Positions 44,079-55,557 are shown, numbered from the stretch's first letter. The stretch is DNA of 64,000 nucleotides from Adiantum capillus-veneris (GCA_014529385.2 CM043944.1:45702268-45766267); one strand, 5' to 3'. Made by a program: numbers and translations. Notes: generated from the letters alone by a model not told the origin.

Positions 44079-44616
44079 TATCTCCCTCCACAGAATGAAA
44101 ACACAAAGATAGAAGACAAAGAACAACAGAGCAAGAACAGTATGACTCAATAGATCATGAACAACGCGAACATAGACAAACTCAAAGAAACCGATACAGA
44201 CTCTGGCATGGCAACGCACTCAGCTCCATCCCAGATCTCATAGGTACAATGGGGGTGTCGAGGCTCAACTGTGCAGGGATGGTGCAGACGTGCTGTGTAC
44301 AACTTTGATGATAGACTCTAGATGACTGACCACACAAAAGTAGATCATCCATAAAACCCAAACAACTACGCATATATACAACCATAACGAGCCACCAACG
44401 GCTCACCAATATGTAATCCAGCTAAGCCTATCTCTGAATTGTGGTGGTGGTGCGCTGGCCACAGTGTCGACTGGATCACCGCCCGTATCCCTGCCACGTG
44501 TCACCGACCCGACAAGAGAGTTCGTCCAGTGTGAAACCTGACCAACTGCAACTAACAGTCTGTCCGTGCCAGTGACACTATAGCCCTGCTACACCAAGGC
44601 AGATCTGGTGCACTGA
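44079..44616. other. Sequence at the rearrangement junction, unidentified
   Basis: It lies between the broken LTR and the plus-strand LINE-T segment. A minus frame at 44182-44409 (FMDDLLLCGQSS) resembles an RT active-site region only loosely. It may be more upstream LINE-T sequence; no second copy in the window covers it. Confidence 0.35.
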
Positions 44617-45024
44617 TGGATGGAGATGTATAAAGCGGCCTCTAGTCTCTATGATCTCTCGGAGATGATTCGGGCTAAGGCCTCAATGCCACATGAGATT
44701 ATTTGAGCTGAGCTAGCTGCCCCTCCTCTCTGGTTGAGGCCCATACTAAATAAGTTTCCTTCATGCATAATTTATGGGACCTTCCCAGAGACAGATATGC
44801 TTGGCTAGCACTTAAGTCATACCTACAGCTAGAGCTACAAGGGGACATATCATGTTGGTATGGGCAGATGACATCATGGTTTCACTCACATGGCTTCAGC
44901 ATGGATAGACTGCCTCCATTCTAGTACTCCTTGGATGCACCCTCCCTTTCTCTCACATGGACAGAGATCATTCGACTTATACGTTAGGATTTGATTCAAT
45001 TAGATACCAGAAGCACATGGATAC
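44617..45024 (+). pseudogene. LINE-T ORF2 segment (plus strand)
   Basis: It aligns with the reverse complement of 63617-64000 (AATGCCACATGAGATT..., CTTGGATGCACCCTCC, ACATGGATAC). It stops at GATAC, where a Gypsy-2-type LTR begins. The coding frame is broken. It is the ORF2 region just upstream of the LGTKM block now found in reverse at 43300. Confidence 0.75.
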
Positions 45025-46727
45025 TGTCACGAGGACGTGGCAACTGCTAACCTTAGTTGTTGGTTTCTTTCCAATGATTTTTGTTTAATTTTTGAGACCC
45101 TCTTTTTGAAGTTGCAAATGGTCGGACATTGTATGGCCAATGTGAACGGTAGTTTCACCCGCAGACGGGAAGTCGGTTGGCATTGGAACTCGTAAAGTAA
45201 AAGGATGTCTAGGCTCAGTTCACGATCATGTAGGGCCCCCCGTTGCACTTAACAAGTTGGTGGATGCTAGGAAGTGAACTCAATAAAGGCATAAAGTCAA
45301 GGTGGGATCACCAACAGAAAGTATTCGACAGTTTGGCCACATTGCGCTTTTGGATGCAATCCCAATGAGGATAGATGGTCAGAAGACCAGTGTGAGCCCA
45401 ATGGAAGCATTTCCTAAAAATTAGGGAACTGCTATTTTGGGCCGTGAAATGTGTTCGCGTCATTACCTTCGGTATGCCCAAGGGAACGTTTTATTACTCT
45501 CCTGTAAAGTCAAATGATGCACCAATTGAGAGATTTTTAAGCAGGAAGCCCAATGCGGGGAAATTGCATGTATGAGTGCCAAGTGGCACTTTTTGGCCAA
45601 TTTACCAAGTTTGGGAGAACACAACTCGTAACTGACTTTTAGGAGCAGTTTTGGAGGCTGTTAACACTGATTTTCAGCCATTTCTCTCCATTTTTGAGCT
45701 TCCCATGACTTTGCCTAGGTCCACGGAGCTCATTTTCAGCATTGGAAGGCATCAAATGCGTGTTTTCAAGGCTGTTTTGCTGCGTTTTCAGCGATACGCA
45801 AGTTTTGGCAGCCAAATCTTCCCCTTTTTGCATCTATTTGTTCACAGATGCATTACAGGTCAAGGGCAGCAGAGGGGGCGCTCGATTTATGCGGGGGGAT
45901 GCTTCATTGAGAACCGGTCACATGTTAAGAGCTATGGAGTGCTTTCTTTCCACTCTATGTACAGTGTGGTGCTAGGAGTGATGACCTGCACACTATACAC
46001 TGCTCTCTCCCCCCCTACGTGCAGTTATGTGATGCCCCACAAGAGGGCTCTTCATTTGACTGATGTGCAGCTGTGTGGTTTCATGCTTTTGTGTTGAGGC
46101 AAGAGCATCCTTTGAGCAGGAACAGGGGTAGCTAACTGCTACTCCAAAGCAGGCACCAGTGAGGGTCATAACCTCACCGTACAGGTGCAAATTCAGTGCT
46201 GTGTATGCACTGTAAATTGACTGTTTTTCAGCCATACGCACGCCAAAACCATTGGGAATCGTGCCCCACTGGCAGAGGACAGTTCGGGGACTGTTTGGGG
46301 CTAAACACAGGGCAAAAACCAGTAAATACAGCGTGCTGAATTTACTGTTTTTGGGCAAGAATCAGAGGGTTTATGCCAATGGAAGAGAGTTCCAACAGGG
46401 GCATTGGTTTCGCGCAAGTTTTGGGGCTGTTATGCTGTCGAAATTTGGCCAAAACAAGTGGTAGCTAGTTGGATATAGATAAAGGATTCCCAGGACTCTA
46501 CTTTGTAAATTTACCCTCTCAAAGTATAAAGAAATACCGAAAGGGGAGCCAATTTTGGGGCCTACAGGTTGTCGGCGTCTGGTCGGGGCATTCTAGCTTC
46601 CGAGCTGTGTGTATTCAAGTGTTAATTCCCGTCGTAAGTTCTCTTTGCAAAGTGCTATATGTGTGTGTGTCTAAAGTAACGAATTTCGGGTGAAAGCCAA
46701 CACCTACCGCCCCACAGGCCGGTTTCA
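45025..46727 (+). repeat. Gypsy-2-type 5' LTR, long form
   Basis: It runs TGTCACGAGGACG to CCGGTTTCA and matches the reverse complement of the Gypsy-2 LTRs. It is 1703 bp against 1480, with about 220 bp extra around 45560-45890 (several TTTTCAGC words). The polyadenylation-type block is at 46525-46550. It is followed by a weak primer site and the gag start. Confidence 0.87.
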
Positions 46728-46870
46728 AGGTTCCATTGCTTTCCTCAAAGAGCGAGCCTCGGTTGTTTTGGGTAAAGACAAAGTACACGAACACGAGATT
46801 ACACTATGGCTGACAAAGGGAAGGGCATTATGTCAGAGGGTTCCTCTTCAGTGGACATACAGGAAATTCC
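46728..46870 (+). pseudogene. Gypsy-2-type leader and gag start, truncated
   Basis: AGGTTCCATTGC follows the LTR where Gypsy-2 has TGGTTCCGTTGCC. ATG at 46806 opens MADKGKGIMSEGSSS and QEIPHV, close to the Gypsy-2 Gag N-terminus (MADKGKGIMEEGSS). Similarity ends near 46870 and the rest of the element is absent. Confidence 0.75.
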
Positions 46871-47203
46871 GCATGTACGCCCTGCTAAAAAGTGGTCAAA
46901 TTAGGACCGATTTTCTGCTGTATTTTTAGGGTTTGCAAGTATGAACCAAGATGGGATAGGGAGAGGTCTCACGGTGGTAGATTGGCCACTAGATCTCCTG
47001 TGGGAGTGATGTGGGTCTGCCAGGTGACACGCTGCTTGCCGATTCTCTGAGGCGATTGCTTGGATTCTATGACGCATTGGTAAATCATCTCGAAATACAT
47101 GTGAGTGAAATAAGTATGAATGCGTAATATGGCAGCGACAATCCTAAGCTAAGGAGCAGTGAGCTGAGAGGGTTGGGCACGCTGTTTGGGCAGGGCAGGT
47201 TCC

Positions 47204-47206
<3 letters not shown>
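46871..47206. other. No gene recognised
   Basis: No domain and no clear repeat. A rearrangement junction must lie near 46870, where gag homology stops. Confidence 0.4.
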
Positions 47207-47252
<46 letters not shown>

Positions 47253-47400
47253 CTAAGTGTGTATGTGTATGGGTATGGGGATGCCGGTGTGTGTGTGTGT
47301 GTGTGTGATTGCTTCCTTTGTGTTTTCTACATTTTCTGCATAGTATGTCACCTTGCTGAGTGTGTGTGTGTGTGGCGTGCGAGAATCAGTACAAATAGTG
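47207..47400. repeat. (GA)n and (GT)n microsatellites
   Basis: GA tract at 47207-47250 and GT tracts at about 47289-47308 and 47358-47374. They lie just upstream of LINE-2 coding sequence. Confidence 0.95.
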
Positions 47401-47461
47401 ATCTTATTAGAGCTTGTAGTGTGGATTTGTGAGTAGTGTGAAAAAGGCAGTGATAGTTTCA

Positions 47462-47690
47462 TATGGATTCGACTGGGTCCGTCAGCTTCCGCCTCGAATG
47501 TTTATTTGCCCTAGTCACCGTCATGACTAGGGCGAATAAAGGCAAAGGAAAGCAATCACAATTGTAGACGCCTCTCTTGAGGCCTCCTGGTTCAGGTTAT
47601 GCTACGTCTCCTCGTGTGCCCACTGCAGATGAGGATGTGGCAATGGGCACCAATGCTAAATTTCCTTTTCTGGTTTCCTCGGCCACTGTA
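47462..47690 (+). pseudogene. LINE-2 ORF1 tail
   Basis: The reading MDSTGSVSFRLE and the Lys/Gly-rich MTRANKGKGKQSQ, then PRVPTADEDVA, resemble the Lys/Gly-rich tail of LINE-1 ORF1 (KGKGKEI). It has at least one stop. ORF1's RNA-binding domain is missing, so LINE-2 is probably 5'-truncated. Confidence 0.4.
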
Positions 47691-47694
47691 TATA

Positions 47695-48425
47695 CTATAC
47701 AGGATGCATAGTTCTTTAAATTGCATCTCATATAATGTGTGTGGGTTATGCAATCATTAGTGGCAGCTTTCCTGGCAGTATGTACATACATGTAAAGCAG
47801 ACATAGTTATTCTTCAAGAGCATAACCAACATCATTTTGCCGGACTAACTTCTTACTTTGCGGGCTATTGGATAGCTTATGTAGGATCAACTGGCTTTTC
47901 TGGAGTGCTTATGCTCGTTCGACATGAGCTCTTCCCGACCTTGGTTTTCAATGACCCGGATGGGAGATGGATGGTTATCCAATGTATTGTGAATGGGAAA
48001 GTCTTTGAATTTGGTGGATTATATGCATACACAACGTTTGCTGATAGGGCACGGTTGTGAAGTGTCGTCTCCTCATATTCTTGGCATTCCAATGCATTTC
48101 TTTGTGGGGATTTTAATAATGCTCCAAATTTTGCGGACAATACTACTAGGCACTCTCACATGCTTCATGTCGAACACCAATCATGGTATCATTTTATGTT
48201 GACTTGTCGTGGATTGGATCTATGGCCCTTTCTGCATGCGGATGACCCAAGATTCACATTCCAACATAATGCTTGATCCATGTATTGCGCTCGACTGAAT
48301 TGCTAGTATCTTTTCAATATGCAGCAGTATGATGACTTTATATGTGATATGAGGATTGATTATACCGTGTGTCTCTCGGATCATGCTCCCATTTTCTTGA
48401 AACTACACTTTGGCTCCTTATTGTT
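47695..48425 (+). pseudogene. LINE-2 endonuclease (APE type)
   Basis: CISYNVCGL, ILQEHNQHHF (catalytic Glu), GRWMVIQCIV, FLCGDFNNAPN, FTFQHNA and LSDHAPIFLKLHFG (catalytic Asp-His) appear in order, spread over three frames with stops near 47740, 48060 and 48275. All main catalytic motifs of the nicking endonuclease can be seen, in contrast to LINE-1, where the second half is deleted. Confidence 0.82.
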
Positions 48426-48499
48426 GATGACTCCCTCCCCAAGAAGCGACTTTTGCATGTCAATAGTGCTTATCTTAAGCATGACCTTTTTCACTCTAT

Positions 48500-49404
48500 G
48501 ATGCGGAAATCATCCCACCTTTGATTTCTCAGTTGCATGTTGATATGGACACAGATTGGTTTCGATTCATTATGCGTGCTCAATGTGTCGGCCAATATTA
48601 TGGCAAGTTTTATCTGTCGCAATTGAGAGACCAAGTTAAGCAGGCAAAAGATACTTGTCAAAGGTTGATGCACTTGGCTAACACTTCCTCTCTTACTGAG
48701 ACTTAGATGAATGAGTTACTATCCACTCGCACTATGTTACGACATAATGATGAGAGGAAATTGGCCAAATGGCAGACTCGCGCTTGCCAACATGCTTTTA
48801 CAGATAAAGGTTGTGCTTCGAAAGAATTCTTCCAGCACTTGCATCATTCTAGGCAGGCTCAAGCTATCAAGAGAATTAAACTTCCATCAGGGGAGTGGAC
48901 CTCCTCCTTACCGGAGCTGGCACCTGCCATGCACTCTCATTATGGCAAGATCTTTGAGGCCCCTTTACCTCCTACACGAGAAGCTCGCCAAGCGAGTCAA
49001 TTGTTTCTATCGCATGGTACTCCCATTCTTTCACTGCAGCAGGTTCAAGACTTAGAAGTTGTTTTGACTGAGTCGGAATTTTATGCGAGCTTTCTTGACT
49101 TGGGTTGTTGGAAAGCTCCCGGTTGGAATCGTCTTACTATGGAATTTTTCTTGTCATTTTGGGATGACCTAAAGTTTCCATTGTTGATAATGATGAATAC
49201 AGCTTCGGAGTAGCAGGAACTACCCCCTCTTGGAAACAAGGCCCACTCAAGTTGATACCCAAGCATGCGCCATGTGAAAAGTTCTCTCATTGGAGGCCAA
49301 TTACGCTCATGTATATAAAATTGATGGCTAAAATCCTTGTTAATCGACCCAAGTGCTTTCTGTATGACTGCTTACCTCAATCTCGATATGGCTTCATTCC
49401 ATGT
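48500..49404 (+). pseudogene. LINE-2 linker and RT N-terminal part
   Basis: The frame 48707-49213 (168 codons) is open: RKLAKWQTRACQHAFTDKG, KRIKLPSGEWTSS and SFLDLGCWKAPGWNRLTMEFF, the lead-in to RT. After a stop at 49213 come PLKLIPKHAPCEKFSHWRPITL-type sequence in shifted frames and YGFIPC at 49400. There the solo LTR interrupts. Confidence 0.8.
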
Positions 49405-51302
49405 TGTCACAAACGGGAGCGCATAGCAATATAAAATACATTCGGATAAATAGGATTTATCACTTATTACTGAAGCCAGAGGATATAGAGAGAGAGATAG
49501 AGAGTGAGAAGATCGACACAGTACTGGGGACCAGAAGATGGGCTTGTCCTCCCCGTAATGGTATCTTTATTACTGAGGAGAAGTCTATACAAGCACTTGA
49601 ACTGAACGTATTACCACGTTCATTCTAGAATAAGACTTGATGGTTCCGGAAGCCTCAGCTTCCTATTCCTAGGGCAAAACCCTATTCCAAGGAACTTCCG
49701 TTCCTTATTCAAATCCTCGAGAACCAAGGTTCTCGCCTCTGGATCTCACCTTCCAGACTCATGGCATAGCATCCCTGCGACTCTCTTCCGACTCGGTTTT
49801 CAGAGTCCCCTTTGCTTTTCTGGACACGAAGTCCTTCCCTTGGGAATTTCAACTTCCGGATCACAACTTGAGAGACTACCTCTCTCCGATCCGTGGATCT
49901 ACTTCCCAAACTTGGGTACGAAACCCTTGGGCTGATCTGGCTCTAATTCCTCAGAGCGCTTTCTCCTGCAAAGCCTCATGCCTTCCTCTGCCCTTACTCC
50001 CTCACTAAGAGGAAGCACACCTGCGAACAAATACTTAGAGATCATAACATGAAAATTGTCACCTTCAAAGTCTCGACACTCGAAACGCAACTCGTCTCGA
50101 AAAGCAATTCCTCGGAAGAGATCCCTACATAGAAAATCTTCTCTTCCAATACTACACAGAAAAGAGATGTGTTCTCGGGTTCCTTCTCGTAAATCAGGCC
50201 CGTCTACGACATGCTCCGTAGGCTCTTCTTCTCGAGGGAACTTGCGCACTAGGTCCTGGCGACATCTGGTACACTTGGGGCACCCATGGGCATCACCTGC
50301 AACGTCTTCTTTGCGGCTGAAATTTGCAGCAGCATCTTCTCCTTGGAAAAACTAGTATTCTCCCTAGGAGAGGGTGCGTGATGCTTTTATAGCTCCCTAG
50401 CCACGAGATAGCACAGCATTGGCTCCTCGTGTAGAGATCGCGGCCGTTTTTTGGGCTTTTTTTCTTGTGCTGTTCTGCCAGAAAGAGAGAGAGAAAACGC
50501 TCGCTGATCTAGTGCCTTATTTATCAGATGGCTGCCCACTTATTAAGTGGGTGGCCGGCGTATTTTAAAACATAGTCTGAATCTGCCCAAAAACTCAATA
50601 AAACCTTACAAGTTAAAAGCAATGCTTTCACAGCACTTCCCAGGCATCCCTGGATGCAATCACATGCACAATTGCAATGCAGACATAGACTTCCTCGCGG
50701 GAAAGCATCTGCTCTCCCGAAAAGCAATCCCGCTTTCTTAGAAAGCATCTATTTTTCCTCAAAGTTTCCTCTGAACCCATCTTCATTCAAGTGCTTGCTT
50801 TTCCTTGTGCACAATTCTAAAACAGTTCGGAATTTCCTCTCGACTATGGATATCCCCTTTCCGATGCACCCGTCACCCACCTTGTGACGCATCAGGAATA
50901 CCCATCATCTACTCCTTTCCTACCGAACTTATGGTACAATCTCCTTCACGATGCTCTATGTCACCCATCCTATGACGCATTAGAGACGTCTGTTCCCGGA
51001 TGGTCGGATACTTCTTTCCGATGCTCCTTGTCACACATCGGATGTGACGCATCAGAAGTACCCGTTCCTGGTGGCCTTACAGATATTCCCGTTGACAGTG
51101 CTCCCATTATTACTTTGAATGACGCACTAGGAATACTCTGTACTTGGATGTCTTCAGTGAGAAAAACCCTCTCACTTAAAATTTCAATAATTCATTTAGA
51201 TTTATTTTTCCTTGGTGTTCCAAGCGAGAAAACCCTCTCAATTATAAATCCAATAATTCATTTAGAATTATTTTTATGTCAGATAAAGCCAATTTAGCAA
51301 CA
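49405..51302 (-). mobile_element. Solo LTR of family S inside LINE-2
   Basis: This 1898-bp unit begins TGTCACAAACGGG and ends TTAGCAACA, with CATGT before it (49400-49404) and CATGC after it (51303-51307). The LINE-2 RT reads ...GFIPC before it and RQI after it, matching the unbroken GFIPRRQI in LINE-1. No PBS, polypurine tract or coding domain lies inside. Its first 950 bp match the LTR at 1-887 in reverse. It is the product of recombination between the two LTRs of a full element. Confidence 0.9.
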
Positions 51303-51307
51303 CATGC

Positions 51308-52010
51308 CGTCAAATTACTAATAACGTGGCAAACATCATCATTGGCATGGAATATGCCGAAATACACTCGGCAAGATGTATTGGTCATGCAGATTGACAT
51401 TGAAAAGGCCTTTGATACTGTTCTTTGGGACTACATTGCAAACACCATGCAACAGTTGGGTTTTGGGAATAAACTCTCCGGTGTGGTTTTTTTCTTATAT
51501 GCACATAGTTCTTTGCTAGGTTTGTTGGATGGATTTCTCACAGACTCTTGGCCTCTAGGATGGTCCGTCAGGCAAGAATGTCCTCTCACACTGTCTCAGT
51601 GCTTTGCTTTATGCAAAGCACTGAGAGTGGCGATTGCTTGACTTCCACTAGTAGATTGCATGGCCTAGCATTACCATTTGGGAAACACTTTGCTGGCCAG
51701 GCTTATGCAGATGACTCTTTATTTATGCCTCGCAATCACTATGATGATGTGGAGAAAATTATGCATATTCTTAACTTGTTTGGATTGGCGGCAGGTCTAA
51801 ATATTAAGTTTTGTAAATCTAAGCTGCTTCCTTTGAATGAGTATGATTGGCATAAGATGTTATGGCCAGGGAAGATTGTTCCTCCACACATCATAGTTCG
51901 CTATTTGGGTTATCCGCTCGCTTGGAATGCATCTTCTGCACAGGAAATGGATTGGGTTCTCCAACGTCTGCATTCCAAGTTAAATTATTGGAAATTGTCC
52001 ACTTAGCCAC
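51308..52010 (+). pseudogene. LINE-2 reverse transcriptase, catalytic part
   Basis: After the solo LTR the RT continues with QDVLVMQIDIEKAFDTVLWDYI (first catalytic Asp), then WSVRQECPLT in place of RQGCPLS. After a frameshift near 51640 it has the active-site box AGQAYADDSLF and VRYLGYPLAW, ending in NYWKLST at a TAG. The YADD is intact. It is colinear with LINE-1 residues 70-290 of the RT frame. Confidence 0.88.
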
Positions 52011-53279
52011 TACTTGTGCAACTTAGAATTGTCCAGTGCATTCTCATGGCTTATGTGCAGTTTTACTTACCCTTGTTATCTTGGTCTCAATTGTGCTTGC
52101 AATCCCTCGTGTCTGGTATTTTGGAGCATTTATGGCGCACCTCGTCTTACAGAAAGGGTCTCTTGTTTTATCTATGGACAAATTCTGTTCTCCCAAGTGC
52201 CTTGGAGGGCTGAATATTTTGGATCTGCGAAGTCATGTTCTGGGTCAGAAAGCTACACACCATCCTTTGGTCATTGGCAGCCAACATATTGGGAGGTTAT
52301 TTTTGGCAAGCTTGAAGGGCACATTCCTAAATGTCCCTTTACTTCTCCCATTGTTGATTGGAAGGCTATCACCTTGCATTTGGAGTGGCATGGCCGGCAA
52401 TCCTCTCTTGAAAATTCCCTTCGATTGGAGAGCATGCAGTGGAGCAAGGCTTTCTCTTCGACTTCCAACGGTTTCCTCGCCAAGCATACTTTCTTTCTCA
52501 CAAAGGAATATGCCAAGAACATTAGGTGGTGGATGACACGGGTCATGTTCTTTCGTTCTCTGATGCGGTGTCTCATTTTCGATTGGGACTTCATTATTCT
52601 CCTCTTTGGTGAGAGATTCGAATGATGCTTTCTGATCTCTCATCTATTCCCGTTGTTCCGATTGGAATCTTGCCAATGCCAGCCTGGAATGCATTTCAAT
52701 TGGCAATGTTAATGCTCTCTTGCAATCTGATGTGTGGATTGTGCGTCACCGTCATCAACTGTGGTCACTCTCCAAGTCACCTTATGGTGGAAGCGAACAT
52801 TGTCTAGCATTTGGCAGAGTCATCTCCCTTCAAAGGAACATATTTTCTTGGGGCGCTGCTTGGTGGGAGCTTTACCAATTGGCAGCATATTGCATGCACG
52901 GCATATTGCCCCTTCTCGTTGTTTCAGATGTCGTGAAGCTGAGGAGACTGTGCCACACTTATTGTGGGGTTCTCGCTACTCCAGATCCTTCATTCGGCAG
53001 GTGTTGGCTGCTCTTCAGCGATATTTTCCTTCCGGCACTTTTCACAGATGGTTTTGGCTTTTTGGGGTGCTTCAATCTCGGCAGTCTCAGTTTGCAGTCT
53101 TTTTTAGCTGGGTCAAATTTTGGGTTATGTGGGCCATCTGGCGACATCGTAACTTCTTAATGTTTCAAGGCACTAATGTTGATATGTTTCCCTATTTTAA
53201 ACTGTCGCTTGGCCAAGTGCTGCATTTTGCTTATGATGTTGGGGACATTACTCTTGATGCATACAAGATTTACTTTTGA
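52011..53279 (+). pseudogene. LINE-2 thumb and Cys/His C-terminal domain
   Basis: SPKCLGGLNILDLRSHVLGQ (about 52195) is the thumb block also seen in LINE-1. After further frame changes, the frame 52734-53279 ends the protein with CFRCREAEETVPHLLWG (CxxC...H, zf-RVT-like), a Trp-rich stretch (FWVMWAIWRHRNFL) and YKIYF-stop. The three overlapping frames between 52014 and 52640 show at least two indels. Confidence 0.82.
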
Positions 53280-53396
53280 CTGTTTCTAGCCCTTGGAGCC
53301 TCATGGTGCTCCATTTTTTGTATCTCTTCTTTTTTGTGGGTTTCCTTGCTTTGAGGTTTCCCAGTTATAAATTATATCAGAAAGATTTACAAAAAA
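53280..53396 (+). other. LINE-2 3' UTR and tail
   Basis: 117 bp of T-rich sequence end in ACAAAAAAA, taken as the tail. A GT microsatellite starts immediately after. Confidence 0.65.
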
Positions 53397-53670
53397 ATGT
53401 GTGTGTGTGTGTGTGTGAGGTCAAGTTGTGATTGTAGCTCTGTGTGTGGGGTTCAAGCACACCCCTTGCTTGAAGCAGGCTCCCCCTACTTGAAGCAAGG
53501 CCTCTACTTGAGGAAGCTTGGACAAAATTTAATGTAATTAGCTAATCGATGGACGCGCACGCGTGAGAGATATCAGATGGCGGTTGCGTGCGTGTTGTTG
53601 GGCGTGAGGTTGTGCGTGAGACAGAATACACGAAGCTGAGTGCTGTTGTAAGAGAGAGAGATTGCGTGTT

Positions 53671-53727
<57 letters not shown>

Positions 53728-54060
53728 GTGATTGTCTCCCCCCTCCCCACGTCCTTTGTAGGTGGCTATAGAAGTGTATCTCTGTGCCCCTATATCTCCA
53801 AGAGGTAGCGCCCCAACTGTCTCTGATTTTGAGAGTGCATGATCTCGCATAGGGTAGGCTTCGACTTTTACTCTCAGTCAGTGCTTGTTCCCTGGCAGGG
53901 ACCACACCTGCATCGGGCGTCACAATGGTTGCTCACGCACCCTTCACTTGGGACATATGACTCGACTACGAAGGACCCGACCGGTATCGATGTAGCCACC
54001 AGACATTGCCTGGGCTGGACACTGGTGGTTGGGCGCATGGTGGGCCTCTCCCCTTCAAGC
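53397..54060. other. Spacer with microsatellites, no gene
   Basis: (GT)n at 53397-53419, repeated TTGAAGCA words at 53467-53510 and (GA)n at 53674-53717. The minus frames through the GA tract encode only Leu-Ser runs. Confidence 0.5.
53674..53717. repeat. (GA)n microsatellite
   Basis: 44 bp. No LINE-T 3' UTR is next to it, unlike the other GA tracts to the right and left. Confidence 0.97.
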
Positions 54061-54065
54061 GGCAC

Positions 54066-55545
54066 TGAAACCGGCCCGTGGGGCGGTAGGCGTTGGCTTT
54101 CACCCGAAATTCTTTACTCTAAGCACACACACAGAGCACTTTGCAAAGGAGACCAATAACGGGAATTAACACTTAATCACACACACGGCTCGGAAGCTAG
54201 AATGCTCCGAGCAGACGCCGACAACCTGTAGGCCCCAAAATTGGCGCCCCTTTCGGTATTTCTTTATTCTTTAGGAGGGTAAATTACAAGGTAAGGTCCT
54301 GGGAATCCTTCACGTTTATCCACCTAGATACCATTTGATTTGGCCAAATTTCGGCAGCATAACAGCCCCAAAACTTGCGCGAAACCAATTCCCCTGCTGG
54401 AACTCGCTTGCACTGGCATATACCCTCTGATTCCTGTCCAAAAACAGTAAATTCAGCACGCTGTATTTACTGGTTTTTGCCCTATTTTCAGCCCCAAACA
54501 GTCCCCTAACTGTCCTTTGCCACTGGGGCACGATTCCCAATGATCTTGGCGTCCGTACGGCTGAAAAACAGTGAATTTACAGCGCATACACAGCGCTGAT
54601 TTTGCACCTGTACGGTGAGGTTATGACCCTCAACAGTGCCTGCTTTGGAGCAGCAGCTAGCTACCCCTGTTCCTGCTCAAGGAGGCTCTTGCCTCAGCAC
54701 AAAAGCATGAACCCACACAACTGTACATCAGTCAAATGAGTAGCCCTCTTGTGGGGCATCACATAACTGCACGTAGGGGAGAGAGAGAGCAGTGTGTAGT
54801 GTGCAGGGCATCACTCCTAGCACCACATTGTACATGAGAGGGAAAGGAAGCACTCCATAGCTCTTAACCTGTGACCAAAAGCTGAAATGAGGCCTCTCCC
54901 AGCATAAAAATCAGCGCCCATTTTTCTGCAAGAGGAAAGTTCACGAAAATGTGACACTTGGCGCATTTTCAAGCATTTTTCCGTTTCGGGTTCGCCGCTT
55001 AAAAATATCCCAACCGACGCGTCAGTTGACTTCGCGGCAGAGTTATAAAGTGTTCCCCTAGTCATACCGGAGGTAATGACGCGAACACATTTCACGGCCC
55101 AAAATAGCAGTTCCCTAAATTTTAGGAGATGCTTCCGTTGGGCTCCCATTGGTCTTCTGACCATCTATCCTCATTGGGACCGCATCCAAAAGTGCAATGT
55201 GGCCCAACTGTCGGATACTTTTTGTTGGTAGTTCCACCTTGACTTTACGCCTTAATTGAGTTCACTTCCTAGTATCCACCAACTTGCTAAGTGCGACGGG
55301 GGGACCTATATGATCTTGCTCTGAGCCTAGACATCCTCTTACCATACGAATTCCAATGCCGACCACTTCCCGTCTGCGGGTGAATCTACCGTTCACATTG
55401 GCCATACAATGTCCGACCGTTTGCTACTTCAAAAAGAGGGTCTCAAAACAAATAAAATAAACCCCATTGGAAAGAAACCAACAACCAAGGTTAGCAGTTG
55501 CCACATCTCTTTGACATGGTTAATAACTGCCACGTCCTCGTGACA
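54066..55545 (-). repeat. Gypsy-2 3' LTR
   Basis: 1480 bp, running TGAAACCGGCCC... to ...CTCGTGACA on the plus strand. It contains the AATAAA-type block at 54243-54268 on the minus strand. Confidence 0.95.
54243..54268 (-). terminator. Probable LTR polyadenylation block
   Basis: The minus strand reads AATAAAGAAATACCGAAAGG then GGCGCC. AATAAA is the plant polyadenylation hexamer. The block lies about 175 bp before the LTR's 3' end and is conserved in every LTR family of the window except Gypsy-1 and family S (see findings). Role inferred. Confidence 0.6.
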
Positions 55546-55557
55546 TACCCCCCTCTT
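55546..55557 (-). promoter_or_regulatory. Gypsy-2 polypurine tract
   Basis: The minus strand AAGAGGGGGGTA ends at the LTR start TGTCACGAGG. Expected plus-strand primer site. Confidence 0.88.

Larger units (their letters stand above)
47310..53396 (+). mobile_element. LINE-2: non-LTR retrotransposon split by a solo LTR
   Basis: This is a plus-strand LINE with the end of ORF1, an endonuclease, linker, RT and Cys/His C-terminus. It ends in TTTACAAAAAAA (tail, 53386-53395). The RT is cut at 49404 by a solo LTR that ends at 51302, and resumes in the same motif. Both ends adjoin GT microsatellites (47289-47308 and 53397-53419), which may be the target. Stops and frameshifts occur throughout. Its nearest relative here is LINE-1. 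Confidence 0.87.

Noticed and set aside
45651-46097. 148-codon plus frame
   Set aside because: It lies wholly inside a Gypsy-2-type LTR and is not conserved in the other LTR copies.
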